A DNA stretch of 35,317 nucleotides. It comes from Roseburia sp. Its GTDB lineage: Bacteria > Bacillota > Clostridia > Lachnospirales > Lachnospiraceae. The DNA lies in NCBI GenBank assembly GCA_003483745.1, contig DMYD01000018.1, positions 1 through 35,317 of the forward strand, read 5' to 3'. The notes beneath the pieces were generated by a model. That model had not been told where the DNA came from. It did no database searches and was given only the letters and a program-made list of their open reading frames with translations. This document shows positions 1-7,323 of this stretch, piece after piece. Both the position numbers and the translations under genes were made by a program. Positions within the stretch are counted from its first letter, which is position 1. Every line of letters begins with the position of its first letter.

Positions 1-48
1 TGTTCAGTTATCAATGTTCTTTGCGTCGTTCCAGACGACAGCTTGTTT

Positions 49-77
49 ATTATATCTTATCAAGTCTGTTTTGTCAA
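49..77 (-). promoter_or_regulatory. Promoter P2 of a probable rRNA operon
   Basis: On the minus strand TTGACA (72-77) and TATAAT (49-54) are separated by exactly 17 bp, a perfect sigma-A consensus. The predicted start near position 42 opens a leader with a small hairpin (GTCGT/ACGAC, about 28-43) and then a stretch like ...GAACATTGATAACTGAACA, which resembles leaders upstream of 16S rRNA in Firmicutes. The transcript runs off the left edge, so the rRNA gene itself is not seen. Confidence 0.8.
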
Positions 78-128
78 GAACTTTTTTTATTTTGTTTTGT
101 CGAAAGTTTTCTTTTGAACAGCTTGTCT

Positions 129-157
129 ATATTAACTCATCCCCAATCCTTTGTCAA
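129..157 (-). promoter_or_regulatory. Promoter P1 of a probable rRNA operon
   Basis: On the minus strand TTGACA (152-157) and TAATAT (129-134) are 17 bp apart. It lies 80 bp upstream of the second promoter, and both -10 boxes are followed by the same start-region motif, ACAAGCTGT. Tandem consensus promoters with matching start regions are typical of rRNA operons. No coding gene is supported in 1-187. Confidence 0.75.
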
Positions 158-187
158 GGGCTTTTTTGAATTAATTTTTCAAGCAAG

Positions 188-277
188 CGGAGAAGGAGGG
201 ATTTGAACCCTCGCGCCGCTATTAACGACCTGCACCCTTTCCAGGGGTGTCCCTTCGGCCAGCTTGGGTACTTCTCC
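188..277 (-). tRNA. tRNA-Ser (anticodon GGA)
   Basis: The minus strand folds as a class II tRNA of about 90 nt. The acceptor arms are GGAGAAG (271-277) and CTTCTCC (189-195), the anticodon loop CTGGAAA gives GGA, there is a long variable arm, and the T loop is GGTTCAAATCC. The discriminator base is G and no CCA is encoded. The GGA anticodon reads UCC/UCU serine codons. It sits between the other tRNA-Ser and the rRNA-type promoters, in the same orientation. Confidence 0.95.
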
Positions 278-320
278 GAATAGTATTAGATATTAATTTG
301 TACTGACACACATCAGTAAG

Positions 321-406
321 CGGAGAGGATGGGATTCGAACCCATGCGCCCTTTCGGACAAACGGTTTTCAAGACCGCCTCGTTATGACCACTTCGATAC
401 CTCTCC
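321..406 (-). tRNA. tRNA-Ser (anticodon UGA)
   Basis: This is a class II tRNA of about 86 nt on the minus strand. The acceptor arms are GGAGAGG (400-406) and CCTCTCC (322-328), the anticodon loop CTTGAAA gives UGA, and the T loop is GGTTCGAATCC. The discriminator is G and the CCA is not encoded. It lies 43 bp upstream of tRNA-Ser(GGA), and the two are probably cotranscribed from the promoter at 439-467. Confidence 0.95.
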
Positions 407-438
407 GTATTTGTTTCGCACGAATCAGTGCAAAAAAG

Positions 439-467
439 ATTCTACCATCAACTTTTGTTCCTGTCAA
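439..467 (-). promoter_or_regulatory. Promoter of the tRNA-Ser pair
   Basis: TTGACA (462-467) and TAGAAT (439-444) on the minus strand are 17 bp apart, 33 bp before the tRNA-Ser(UGA) 5' end. This strong promoter makes the tRNAs independent of the upstream ispD transcript. Confidence 0.75.
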
Positions 468-511
468 CAATTATTTTAACTTTTTTTCATTTTTTTCAGT
501 TTTTTTTCTTT

Positions 512-1213
512 TCAGGTGTTTGGAGCGATTTGTTTTAAGTACATTTCAGCGATCATCATATCCTCAGGTGTCGTGATTTTTATATTCCTGTAACTTCCTT
601 CGATCAGCTTAACCGGCTGGTTTGTCATCCGTTCCACTACCATTGCATCATCCGTGATAGCAGAATCCTCATCTGCAAGCATCTTTTGATAAGCCTCATA
701 CACGAGTGAATAGGAAAAACTCTGTGGTGTCTGAACCTGCCATACTTTTGATCGTTCTGGTGTTAACTTTGCATAACCTTTTTCGTCTGCTATTTTGATT
801 GTATCCTTCACAGGCATCCCCGCCACGCAGGCACGATACTCCTTTACCGCTTCCATAGAACGCCTGATGATATCAGCTGTCACCAGTGGTCTTGCCCCAT
901 CATGGATCAGCACATAGTCTGCCCCCTTTGCGGCACAGAGTCCCGCGTAAACAGAATGATAGCGTTCAAGACCTCCCGGAACAATTGCTTTTACTTTATT
1001 GATATGATATTTATCAATGATCTCACATTTACAATACGTTTCTTCACCTGTGCCTGTGACAAGGACAATATCTGTAACATCACTTTTCTCAAATGTTTTT
1101 AATGCATAATAAAGAACCGGCTTTCCTGCCAGTTCAAGATACTGTTTGTGAATATGACTGTGCATTCTTTTTCCGGTTCCGCCAGCAAGAACGATCGCTG
1201 TAAATTTTTCCAT
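512..1213 (-). CDS. ispD: 2-C-methyl-D-erythritol 4-phosphate cytidylyltransferase
   Basis: IspD transfers CMP from CTP to methylerythritol phosphate, the third step of the non-mevalonate isoprenoid pathway, in the cytoplasm. The 233-residue length is normal for the family. Visible motifs are the nucleotide-binding start LAGGTGKRM (residues 9-17), the conserved K23 of HKQY, IHDGARPLV near residue 103, VWQVQTPQ and the C-terminal RNIKITTPED signature. The start codon overlaps the tsaD stop by one base (TAATG), so it is probably translationally coupled to tsaD at the end of a long minus-strand operon. No clear terminator hairpin follows; only A/T-rich tracts lie before the tRNA promoter. Confidence 0.96.
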   Translation of the reverse strand: MEKFTAIVLAGGTGKRMHSHIHKQYLELAGKPVLYYALKTFEKSDVTDIVLVTGTGEETYCKCEIIDKYHINKVKAIVPGGLERYHSVYAGLCAAKGADYVLIHDGARPLVTADIIRRSMEAVKEYRACVAGMPVKDTIKIADEKGYAKLTPERSKVWQVQTPQSFSYSLVYEAYQKMLADEDSAITDDAMVVERMTNQPVKLIEGSYRNIKITTPEDMMIAEMYLKQIAPNT

Positions 1214-2238
1214 TAGCGTTCTCCCAGTTTTAAATTCGGAACAGCGTTAAGATCTAACCCATCCCTCTGTCCGTGTATAAAATCATAATAAGCAGCAACG
1301 CCGATCATTGCCGCATTGTCTGTACAAAAAATTGGTGACGGATGATAAAACCGTACTCCTTTTTTCTCACATGCCTCACGCATTCCTTCACGCAATACTC
1401 CATTGGAAGCGACTCCACCTGCAATCGCAAACTTATCCATCTTAAATTCATCAATTGCTTTCATCGCATTTCCGATCAGAACATCTGTCACTGCTTTCTG
1501 AAATGATGCGGCAACGTCTGCCTGCACAATAGGAATTCCTTTCATCTGACAGCCATTGAGGTAATTTAAAACCGCAGATTTCAAGCCACTGAAGCTGAAA
1601 TCATATGGTCCGTCCGCGATTTTTGCACGTGGAAACTCCATCGCATGCGGATTCCCCTCATGTGATACTTTTTCAATCTTAGGTCCACCCGGATAGCCCA
1701 GCCCGATTGCTCTTGCAACTTTATCAAAAGCCTCTCCGGCCGCATCATCTCTCGTACGTCCTAAGATCTCATATTTTCCATAGTCCAAAACTTTGACAAG
1801 ATGTGTATGTCCTCCAGATACAACAAGACATAAAAATGGCGGTTCTAAATCTTTATTTTCAATATAATTTGCACTGATATGCCCTTCAATATGATGTACC
1901 CCAACTAATGGAATATTTTTTGCATAGCTGATTGCCTTCGCCTCCGCAACTCCAACCAGCAACGCTCCTACAAGTCCCGGTCCATATGTAACACCAATCG
2001 CATCTATATCATCTAATGTCATTTTTGCATCGTCAAGTGCCTGTTCGATCACCTGATTAATCTTTTCGATATGTTTGCGTGAAGCAATCTCCGGCACTAC
2101 ACCACCATATAATGTATGAAGTGCAATCTGTGATGAGATCACGTTGGATCTGACATCTCTGCCATTTACCACAACTGCAGCCGCCGTTTCATCACACGAA
2201 CTTTCTATTGCAAGAATCTTTATCTCCTTGTCACTCAT
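1213..2238 (-). CDS. tsaD: tRNA N6-adenosine threonylcarbamoyltransferase TsaD
   Basis: TsaD (old names Gcp, YgjD) transfers the threonylcarbamoyl group onto A37 of ANN-decoding tRNAs, working with TsaB and TsaE. The 341 residues match the family. The N-terminal ASKHA phosphate motif is ILAIESSCDET (8-18), the metal-binding HxxxH is H116/H120 in HHIEGH, and a C-terminal CTDNAAMIG supplies the acidic metal ligand. It overlaps the upstream membrane-protein gene by 8 bp and ispD by 1 bp, so all three are in one operon. Its partners tsaE and tsaB lie about 2 kb upstream on the same strand. Identification is firm. Confidence 0.97.
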   Translation of the reverse strand: MSDKEIKILAIESSCDETAAAVVVNGRDVRSNVISSQIALHTLYGGVVPEIASRKHIEKINQVIEQALDDAKMTLDDIDAIGVTYGPGLVGALLVGVAEAKAISYAKNIPLVGVHHIEGHISANYIENKDLEPPFLCLVVSGGHTHLVKVLDYGKYEILGRTRDDAAGEAFDKVARAIGLGYPGGPKIEKVSHEGNPHAMEFPRAKIADGPYDFSFSGLKSAVLNYLNGCQMKGIPIVQADVAASFQKAVTDVLIGNAMKAIDEFKMDKFAIAGGVASNGVLREGMREACEKKGVRFYHPSPIFCTDNAAMIGVAAYYDFIHGQRDGLDLNAVPNLKLGER

Positions 2239-2809
2239 CTTCCGTATCTCCTTCGGTCTGGTAAAATACTAAAATCTTCCACTTTCCATCTTTATCTTTT
2301 CTAAGTACATAAGTCTGATTGGTACGGGTATAACTTTTATTCTCATTCACAAAATAAGATGCAGTCACATAAGCGCAGTCATCCCCATCAATTTTCTGAT
2401 ATTTTACCTCATCACTGCTGCACACAGAGGAGGACTCTATTTTCTTTGACTTATCGTGATAGTCTTCAATATCCGCTTTCAGGCTTTTAAAGTAATCATC
2501 CCTTGCGTTGTTTTCAAGCAGTTCATCATCCATCAGAAGTCTTGCCTGATCACCAAGCTCGTAAAGTTCATCATCCGTATATTCCTCATCATAAAAACAG
2601 GTAATGATACGATTATAGAATTTTACAACTTCTCTCGGTGTTTCCGGATAATTTTTTTCAAGATTTTTGGTTATCACTTTTTCTACTTCTGTAAGGTCAT
2701 CGTTATTCTCTGTCGAACCGCCTTTTTGGGTTGCAGTATACCAGAAAAGTCCTACAATAATCACAATACAGACAACTGCAAAAATGATTTTCTGTCCCTT
2801 CTTTTTCAT
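2231..2809 (-). CDS. Membrane-anchored extracytoplasmic protein of unknown function
   Basis: The protein has 192 residues: three lysines, then one hydrophobic segment (about 8-24, IIFAVVCIVIIVGLFWYTA), then a soluble acidic part rich in E, D and Y. There is no lipobox, so it is probably a single-pass membrane protein with its C-terminal domain outside the cell. The segment around residues 42-75 (KNLEKNYPETPREVVKFYNRIITCFYDEE) looks like a conserved patch, and it resembles from memory a small Lachnospiraceae family (possibly DUF6715), which I could not verify. It lies 12 bp after rnz and overlaps tsaD by 8 bp, so it belongs to the same operon. I assign no function. Confidence 0.8.
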   Translation of the reverse strand: MKKKGQKIIFAVVCIVIIVGLFWYTATQKGGSTENNDDLTEVEKVITKNLEKNYPETPREVVKFYNRIITCFYDEEYTDDELYELGDQARLLMDDELLENNARDDYFKSLKADIEDYHDKSKKIESSSVCSSDEVKYQKIDGDDCAYVTASYFVNENKSYTRTNQTYVLRKDKDGKWKILVFYQTEGDTEDE

Positions 2810-2821
2810 ACAAATCCCCTC

Positions 2822-3742
2822 CTAATTTTCCTCTTCCTCAAACATCAGTTCCACGCTCTTTCCATCTTTACCAAGAAAAGCGTTCGGAAAAATTTCTCTT
2901 ACCCGTGGCATATAATCTTCCGCATGTACCAATGACGGTGAAAAATGAGTCAGCCACATCTCTGTGACATCTGCTTTCTTCGCAACTTCTGCTGCTTCAT
3001 AAAATGTCATATGCTTATATTGTTTTGCTTTTGCAATTTTTTCTTTTTCTGCATACATTCCCTCGCAGATCAGAAGATCTGAATTTTTTGCAGAGTTAAC
3101 CAGTGATTCTGTTGGTCTGGTATCGGTACAGTAAGTTACTTTTATTCCTTTTCGTGCAGCGCCAAGCACCATATCCGGTGTATAATGCACTCCATCCTCT
3201 GCCTCAATCTCTTCCCCTTTTTGAAGCCTGTTCCAGTATTTCTGTGGAATTTCATGCTCCTTTGCACGCTCCACTGAAAATCTTCCGGCACGTTTTATCT
3301 CCACAGTATACCCATAACAGGTAATATTGTGATTAACACGGAACGCATGAATATGATACCCATTTATTTCTATATCGGCTTCCGGTTCCATTATTTCAAT
3401 ATACTGTATCTCAAATGGTAATTCCGGCGCGATCGTTCTAAGCGCCCCAACTACACGTTCTAATCCCTTTGGTCCTATCATAGTCAGCGGTTCTGTCCGC
3501 TCTGCATTGCCCATAGAAAGGAGTAATCCCGGCAGTCCGCTGATGTGATCCGCATGATAATGTGTAAAACAGATCACATCAATCGGTTTAAATGTCCATC
3601 CCTTTTCCTTGATCGCGATCTGGGTTCCCTCTCCACAGTCAATCAGTAAACTACTCCCGTTATAACGCATCAATGATGCCGTCAGCCATCGATGTGGCAG
3701 GGGCATCATGCCTGCGGTTCCCAAAAGACATACGTCTAACAT
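2822..3742 (-). CDS. rnz: Ribonuclease Z
   Basis: RNase Z cuts the 3' trailer from tRNA precursors that lack an encoded CCA; both tRNA-Ser genes in this window lack CCA, which fits. The metallo-beta-lactamase core shows LLGTAG at 6-11, the zinc motif THYHADH (H61, H63, D65, H66), CTDTRPTE in the middle and a C-terminal LTHFSP histidine. The start is placed at the ATG at 3740-3742, giving 306 residues, because AAGGAGG lies 5 bp upstream; the longer frame to 3760 would put the ribosome site inside the gene. The ribosome site overlaps the stop codon of the upstream zinc-ribbon gene, suggesting coupling. Confidence 0.96.
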   Translation of the reverse strand: MLDVCLLGTAGMMPLPHRWLTASLMRYNGSSLLIDCGEGTQIAIKEKGWTFKPIDVICFTHYHADHISGLPGLLLSMGNAERTEPLTMIGPKGLERVVGALRTIAPELPFEIQYIEIMEPEADIEINGYHIHAFRVNHNITCYGYTVEIKRAGRFSVERAKEHEIPQKYWNRLQKGEEIEAEDGVHYTPDMVLGAARKGIKVTYCTDTRPTESLVNSAKNSDLLICEGMYAEKEKIAKAKQYKHMTFYEAAEVAKKADVTEMWLTHFSPSLVHAEDYMPRVREIFPNAFLGKDGKSVELMFEEEEN

Positions 3743-3752
3743 ACAATCCTCC

Positions 3753-3983
3753 TTATACAAACTCCGTTACCTGTTTTTCCTCCGGCGGTATCGCAAACTT
3801 CTCTATCATTTTTTCATAACAGGGCTCACAGATATCCATTCTGTGTATTCTCCCATCTTTTTCATTGGAAAAATATCCCCACTCCTTCTCCACGTTAAGA
3901 AATGAAGTGCGGTCTTTCTCAGCTGACAGACAAATCATTTTTCCACAACAGTTACAGTAAATTTTCTGATCTATTCTGCTCAT
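3753..3983 (-). CDS. Small zinc-ribbon-like protein
   Basis: This 76-residue protein has two CxxC pairs (C10/C13 and C52/C55, the latter in DICEPCYEKM), plus C12 and C18. This is the pattern of a small zinc ribbon. I do not recognise a named family. It starts 67 bp after rimI, and its stop codon sits inside the rnz ribosome-binding site, so it is probably cotranslated with RNase Z. A weak promoter (4015-4043) precedes it. It may bind nucleic acid or protein, but nothing in the sequence decides that. Confidence 0.75.
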   Translation of the reverse strand: MSRIDQKIYCNCCGKMICLSAEKDRTSFLNVEKEWGYFSNEKDGRIHRMDICEPCYEKMIEKFAIPPEEKQVTEFV

Positions 3984-4014
3984 TTTAAAGCCTTCCCATC
4001 TTTATAATATCTAT

Positions 4015-4043
4015 ATTATACAAACAGTATCATACCTTATGTA
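4015..4043 (-). promoter_or_regulatory. Possible internal promoter before the zinc-ribbon/rnz genes
   Basis: A perfect TATAAT (4015-4020, minus) lies 17 bp from a poor -35 (TACATA, 4038-4043). It falls in the only sizeable gap (67 bp) of this gene series. Evidence is the -10 box only. Confidence 0.35.
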
Positions 4044-4050
4044 GTGGGAA

Positions 4051-4488
4051 TTACTGGCCATATATCATAATATAGGCATCTTCTTTCGGAAGTTCATAAA
4101 ATCCCTTCCGCACACCGTGGTTCACAAATCCATTGCGTTCATACAGACGGATGGCACTATCATTAGAACAACGGACTTCAAGCACTATTTTTCCGATGGA
4201 ATGGCTCTCAGCTTCTTTTTTTGCCTCTGCAAGCATCATACCGCCAATTCCATGGCAGCGCATTTCCGGCGTGACCGCCACATTTGTAATTTCTCCCTCG
4301 TCAATGGATAAATACATTCCGATATAACCAAGAATCTTATTATTTTCCTCTGCGACCAGGAAAACCGTATTAGGCAGGTTTAACGAATCCACAAATCCCT
4401 GATAACTCCACGGCTGCGAAAAGATCGTTCTTTCCAGTTCACTTACCTGTTGCGCATCTTTTACCTGCATGGCTCTGACTGTGATCAT
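4051..4488 (-). CDS. rimI: Ribosomal protein S18-alanine N-acetyltransferase-like GNAT
   Basis: This is a GNAT-fold acetyltransferase of 145 residues, the usual RimI length. The acetyl-CoA loop is RCHGIGG within TNVAVTPEMRCHGIG (about 68-82), followed by EVRCSNDSAIRLYERNGF near residues 103-120, a RimI signature. The known substrate of RimI is the N-terminal alanine of ribosomal protein S18, although many Firmicute homologues have not been tested. It overlaps tsaB by 4 bp (ATGA), a very common tsaB-rimI arrangement, and so is probably coupled to TsaB. Its product acts in the cytoplasm. Confidence 0.93.
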   Translation of the reverse strand: MITVRAMQVKDAQQVSELERTIFSQPWSYQGFVDSLNLPNTVFLVAEENNKILGYIGMYLSIDEGEITNVAVTPEMRCHGIGGMMLAEAKKEAESHSIGKIVLEVRCSNDSAIRLYERNGFVNHGVRKGFYELPKEDAYIMIYGQ

Positions 4489-5189
4489 GCTAATCCGCCC
4501 TCTTTTCGTTCCCGCTCTGCCTGAGACAATCTTAAATATTCCGGCTTATGTTCCGCTGCGGTTTCAAATCTGCCCTCTGCAAAATATTGCATGCCAAGTG
4601 CCGCAACTGCTCCTGCTCTCTGCTTATTGATATGTGCGGGTGCAAATGTGTATGGTACATTGCAGTTTTCTGCAATATATTCTTTAAACACCGGTACACC
4701 ATCCCCTAAAAAAGTAACCGGCTGCTCGAACTGATTTACAATGGAAATAATCTCATCAATTCCAACTGCACACTGTTCCTTTAACACTTCCATCTCATTG
4801 CCATCAAAAGAATACAGTCCCGTATAAGTCTGATTCCTTCTGGCATCCATAAGCGGGCACACGAGTCCTGCATGTCCTACCAGATTATAAGCCAAGGCAT
4901 CTACGGTTGGTACATTGATGATCGGCTTATTTAATGCAAGCCCAAGTCCTTTTGCCGTTGCCGAGCCGATACGCAGTCCGGTAAATGAGCCCGGACCTCC
5001 CGCAATTGCAATCGCATCGATCGTATTTAAATCCAGTTCTATCATCTTTGCCACTTCATCTAACATTGGCAGAAGTGTCTGTGAATGTGTTTTTTTATAA
5101 TTGACCGTATATTCACCAAGCATATTATCGTCGCATACGATTGCAACACTTGCCACCAGTCCCGAACTGTCTAATCCCAAAATCTTCAT
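4485..5189 (-). CDS. tsaB: tRNA threonylcarbamoyladenosine biosynthesis protein TsaB
   Basis: TsaB (YeaZ) is the non-catalytic ASKHA partner that holds TsaD in the t6A complex. The N-terminus MKILGLDSSG and the GGPGSFTGLRIGSATAKGL stretch near residue 65 are diagnostic. I place the start at the ATG at 5187-5189 (234 residues) because GGAG lies 6 bp upstream; an ATG four codons earlier has no good ribosome site. tsaE ends 36 bp upstream and rimI begins inside the stop codon. Family and context agree. Confidence 0.95.
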   Translation of the reverse strand: MKILGLDSSGLVASVAIVCDDNMLGEYTVNYKKTHSQTLLPMLDEVAKMIELDLNTIDAIAIAGGPGSFTGLRIGSATAKGLGLALNKPIINVPTVDALAYNLVGHAGLVCPLMDARRNQTYTGLYSFDGNEMEVLKEQCAVGIDEIISIVNQFEQPVTFLGDGVPVFKEYIAENCNVPYTFAPAHINKQRAGAVAALGMQYFAEGRFETAAEHKPEYLRLSQAERERKEGGLA

Positions 5190-5225
5190 TGTAAGCTCCA
5201 TTCCCGCATAAATAAACTGTTTCTA

Positions 5226-5669
5226 TCAGCCCTCATGCTCTTTTATGGTAATTTTCCGGTAATCAAATCCCTTTTCCAAATTTTTTTCAATCGTCACATC
5301 ATATCGTTTATCCGGCAGGATTTCTTCGATCAGGTTTGCCCACTCGATCATGCACAGACCATTCCCATAAAAATAATCCTCGTAACCGATCTCATCCATC
5401 TCTTCAATGTCACCGATCCTATATACATCAAAATGGTAAAACGGCATTCTTCCATCTTCATACACCTGTACAATCGTAAAGGTCGGGCTCGATACAGGTT
5501 CTGTTATGCCCAGACCATCTGCAATCCCCTGTGTGAAAACGGTCTTGCCAACGCCAAGATCTCCCACAAGCGTATACACATCTCCCGGCTTCGCCGTTTC
5601 CCCGATCTTTTTTCCAAGCGCATGTGTCTCTGCCGCGGAAAATGTCTCATAAACGGTTTCTTTCATCAT
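5226..5669 (-). CDS. tsaE: tRNA threonylcarbamoyladenosine biosynthesis ATPase TsaE
   Basis: TsaE (YjeE) is the small P-loop ATPase that resets the TsaB-TsaD complex between t6A catalytic cycles. The Walker A is GDLGVGKT (residues 36-43), followed by the family signature SSPTFTIVQVYE and the FYHFDVYR strand, with IEWAN near residue 108. The length of 147 is normal. GGAGG lies 5 bp before the first of two adjacent ATG codons (5669 or 5666), so the start is uncertain by one codon. It begins the tsaE-tsaB-rimI group, 47 bp after the YcxB-like gene. Confidence 0.95.
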   Translation of the reverse strand: MMKETVYETFSAAETHALGKKIGETAKPGDVYTLVGDLGVGKTVFTQGIADGLGITEPVSSPTFTIVQVYEDGRMPFYHFDVYRIGDIEEMDEIGYEDYFYGNGLCMIEWANLIEEILPDKRYDVTIEKNLEKGFDYRKITIKEHEG

Positions 5670-5716
5670 TCAATCCTCCATGTTTTGATGAGGTAAAATA
5701 TCTGGCGTACACGAAT

Positions 5717-6214
5717 TTACTTTAATTTTACCCGATACTTCGGCAGTTTTCCTTCTGCAAGTTCTGCAAGTTCACGATATTTTTCCCCTAACTGCTGCCT
5801 CGGTATTACATAAGCATTCACGCGATTACTGTACACCAGCACATTGTTTTTCGTAGAAACCATCTTATAGATCTGGTCCCACATCAATTTTGCATCCGCA
5901 TCCCCCTGTGTAACGGAAATTCCTTCTTCATCCACACAGTAATGCAGACTGTTTTTCAATACCTCTGACGCCGCAATGCGCTGCTTTGAGCGAAGATAAA
6001 GCGTAACCGGCATATAAAACAATATCAGTGCTCCAAGTAAAATACCAAGAACTGTATAGGATAATCCACGCTCAATGTATTTTGTGCCTGCCGCAATAAA
6101 GCAGATTACTGCCGCTATCACAGAAATCCATCCGGATGCACCGGTGTACGTCTGGTACAGATTAAAACGAAACATATCCTTTGCGGTCAATGTTATATCA
6201 AATTCCAATCTCAT
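5717..6214 (-). CDS. YcxB-like membrane protein
   Basis: This 165-residue protein has an N-terminal strand (MRLEFDITLT), two hydrophobic segments at about 28-44 and 52-72, and a C-terminal soluble domain containing DEEGISVTQGDADAKLMWDQIYKMVSTKNNVLVYSNRVNAYVIPRQ. That layout, and the W...Y/V..Y......IP motif, is typical of the YcxB-like C-terminal domain, whose function is unknown. The start is set at the ATG at 6212-6214, which has GGGGGA 6 bp upstream. It lies just downstream of the ribU terminator, with a TATACT box at 6246-6251, and probably opens the tsaE operon. Confidence 0.8.
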   Translation of the reverse strand: MRLEFDITLTAKDMFRFNLYQTYTGASGWISVIAAVICFIAAGTKYIERGLSYTVLGILLGALILFYMPVTLYLRSKQRIAASEVLKNSLHYCVDEEGISVTQGDADAKLMWDQIYKMVSTKNNVLVYSNRVNAYVIPRQQLGEKYRELAELAEGKLPKYRVKLK

Positions 6215-6261
6215 CGTCAATCCCCCGCTGTTTTAGAATCAGTTTAGTATAACATTTTTTG

Positions 6262-6299
6262 AAAAAAAAGAAAAGACGCATTCTTTTCTGCGTCTTTTC
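6262..6299 (-). terminator. Rho-independent terminator of ribU
   Basis: On the minus strand an 11-bp perfect stem (arms 6289-6299 and 6270-6280, AAAGACGCA/TGCGTCTTT core) with an 8-nt loop is followed by a run of eight T. Confidence 0.9.
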
Positions 6300-6323
6300 C
6301 CTCTGAAAACCATATTGTTCTGT

Positions 6324-6938
6324 TTATGACTGTCTTCCTTTTAAAATTGGAGAAATATGTTTATATGTCACAAATGTGATCACTACGGAAAACATTCCTT
6401 TGACAAATGTAAACGGCATATTAAAGCAGATCAAACACTGTAAAATGCTCTTCATTGACGGAGCGATCAACTGATATGCTCCGAGTACTGCTTCCTCTGG
6501 CATAAAATTGTAATATACCGGATATACAAAAAAGTAATTCGAAACAATGCTGAAAGCACCCATAAATACTGCACCTGCAACGGAACCGATCAGTGCGGTC
6601 GTTCTTGTCTTTTTGTATTTGTAAAGAAGTCCTGCCGGCAATACAAATGCCACGCCAAGAATAAAGTTTGAAAGTTCTCCAACTCCACCTGTGGAAGTAA
6701 TGAATAAATGAAGTACATTCTTAACCAGACAGATGATCACACCACAGAGCGGTCCCATCGCAAATGATCCGATCAGGGCCGGAAGCTCTGAGAGATCCAT
6801 CTTGATAAATGCCGGCATAAACGGCACGGAAAAATCCAGAAACATCAGAATATATGCCACTGCGGAAAGCATTGCTGTCACAGTCAGATATCTTACATTG
6901 ACTTTCTTTACGGTTACTGTTTTGTTTGTTGCATCCAT
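6324..6938 (-). CDS. ribU: Riboflavin ECF transporter S component RibU
   Basis: RibU is the membrane substrate-binding subunit that captures riboflavin and docks on the shared ECF energy module (EcfA, EcfA', EcfT), which is not in this window. The protein has about six hydrophobic segments. It shows RibU features: LTVTAMLSAVAYILMFLDFSVPFMPAFIKMDLSELPALIGSF near the N-terminus, then VKNVLHLF and GELSNFILG. The start is the ATG at 6936-6938 (204 residues) with AGGAGA upstream; the open frame to 7004 would run into the leader. The FMN riboswitch and terminator upstream confirm a flavin-responsive transporter, switched off when FMN is plentiful. Confidence 0.95.
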   Translation of the reverse strand: MDATNKTVTVKKVNVRYLTVTAMLSAVAYILMFLDFSVPFMPAFIKMDLSELPALIGSFAMGPLCGVIICLVKNVLHLFITSTGGVGELSNFILGVAFVLPAGLLYKYKKTRTTALIGSVAGAVFMGAFSIVSNYFFVYPVYYNFMPEEAVLGAYQLIAPSMKSILQCLICFNMPFTFVKGMFSVVITFVTYKHISPILKGRQS

Positions 6939-7018
6939 TTCACTCGTCTCCTTTTCTCTTTTCGGAAAATGCGAGGGATTGTAAGCGTGTCTTTTGCCTG
7001 CCATATTGTTTCATACAT

Positions 7019-7055
7019 ACAAAAATACCCCGGATGTACCAATCATCCGGGGTAT
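7019..7055 (-). terminator. Expression-platform terminator of the FMN riboswitch
   Basis: A perfect 12-bp hairpin on the minus strand (arms 7044-7055 and 7025-7036, ATACCCCGGATG paired with CATCCGGGGTAT, 7-nt loop) is followed by TTTTTGT. It lies between the FMN aptamer and the ribU start, as expected for transcription attenuation. Confidence 0.9.
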
Positions 7056-7106
7056 CATCATGTAACAGAAACGCCTTTGCCGGCGTCTTATGATTTACAT
7101 GCTTAT

Positions 7107-7270
7107 CTTCTCTCATCCAGACTATACTGTCGGTTCCGGAATCTCACCGGATCAGCTGCGTTAGCAGGTCACGGACTTTGTAAATGAATCTGATCATCTT
7201 AATATCAGAACTCCCTACATCACCGTCGGTCGGGAATCCGCAAATATTACTGCATTACCCTGCCCCGAAG
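7107..7270 (-). promoter_or_regulatory. FMN riboswitch (RFN element)
   Basis: The minus strand carries the conserved RFN blocks in order: CTTCGGGGCAGGGT (about 7257-7270), TTCCCGACCGACGGTGATG, AAGTCCGTGACC, GATCCGGTGAGATTCCGG and finally GGATGAGAGAAG (7107-7118). The family binds FMN in the nascent RNA. Here it is followed by a strong terminator hairpin and then ribU, so binding should end transcription early. Confidence 0.96.
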
Positions 7271-7294
7271 AATTATATTATTTTTTACGTTCTT

Positions 7295-7323
7295 ATTGTA
7301 TTCATGTTTTCCGTATCTGTCAA
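7295..7323 (-). promoter_or_regulatory. Promoter of the ribU riboswitch transcript
   Basis: TTGACA (7318-7323) and TACAAT (7295-7300) on the minus strand are 17 bp apart and precede the FMN aptamer by about 25 bp. The -35 box overlaps the stop codon of tex. Confidence 0.75.

Noticed and set aside
21..206. 61-residue plus-strand frame
   Set aside because: It lies over two consensus minus-strand promoters and runs into a tRNA; no ribosome site.
2456..2935. 159-residue plus-strand frame
   Set aside because: It is antisense to the membrane-protein gene and rnz, is low in complexity and has no ribosome site.
3743..3760. Longer rnz start at 3760
   Set aside because: The AAGGAGG would fall inside the coding region, and homologues start at the inner methionine.
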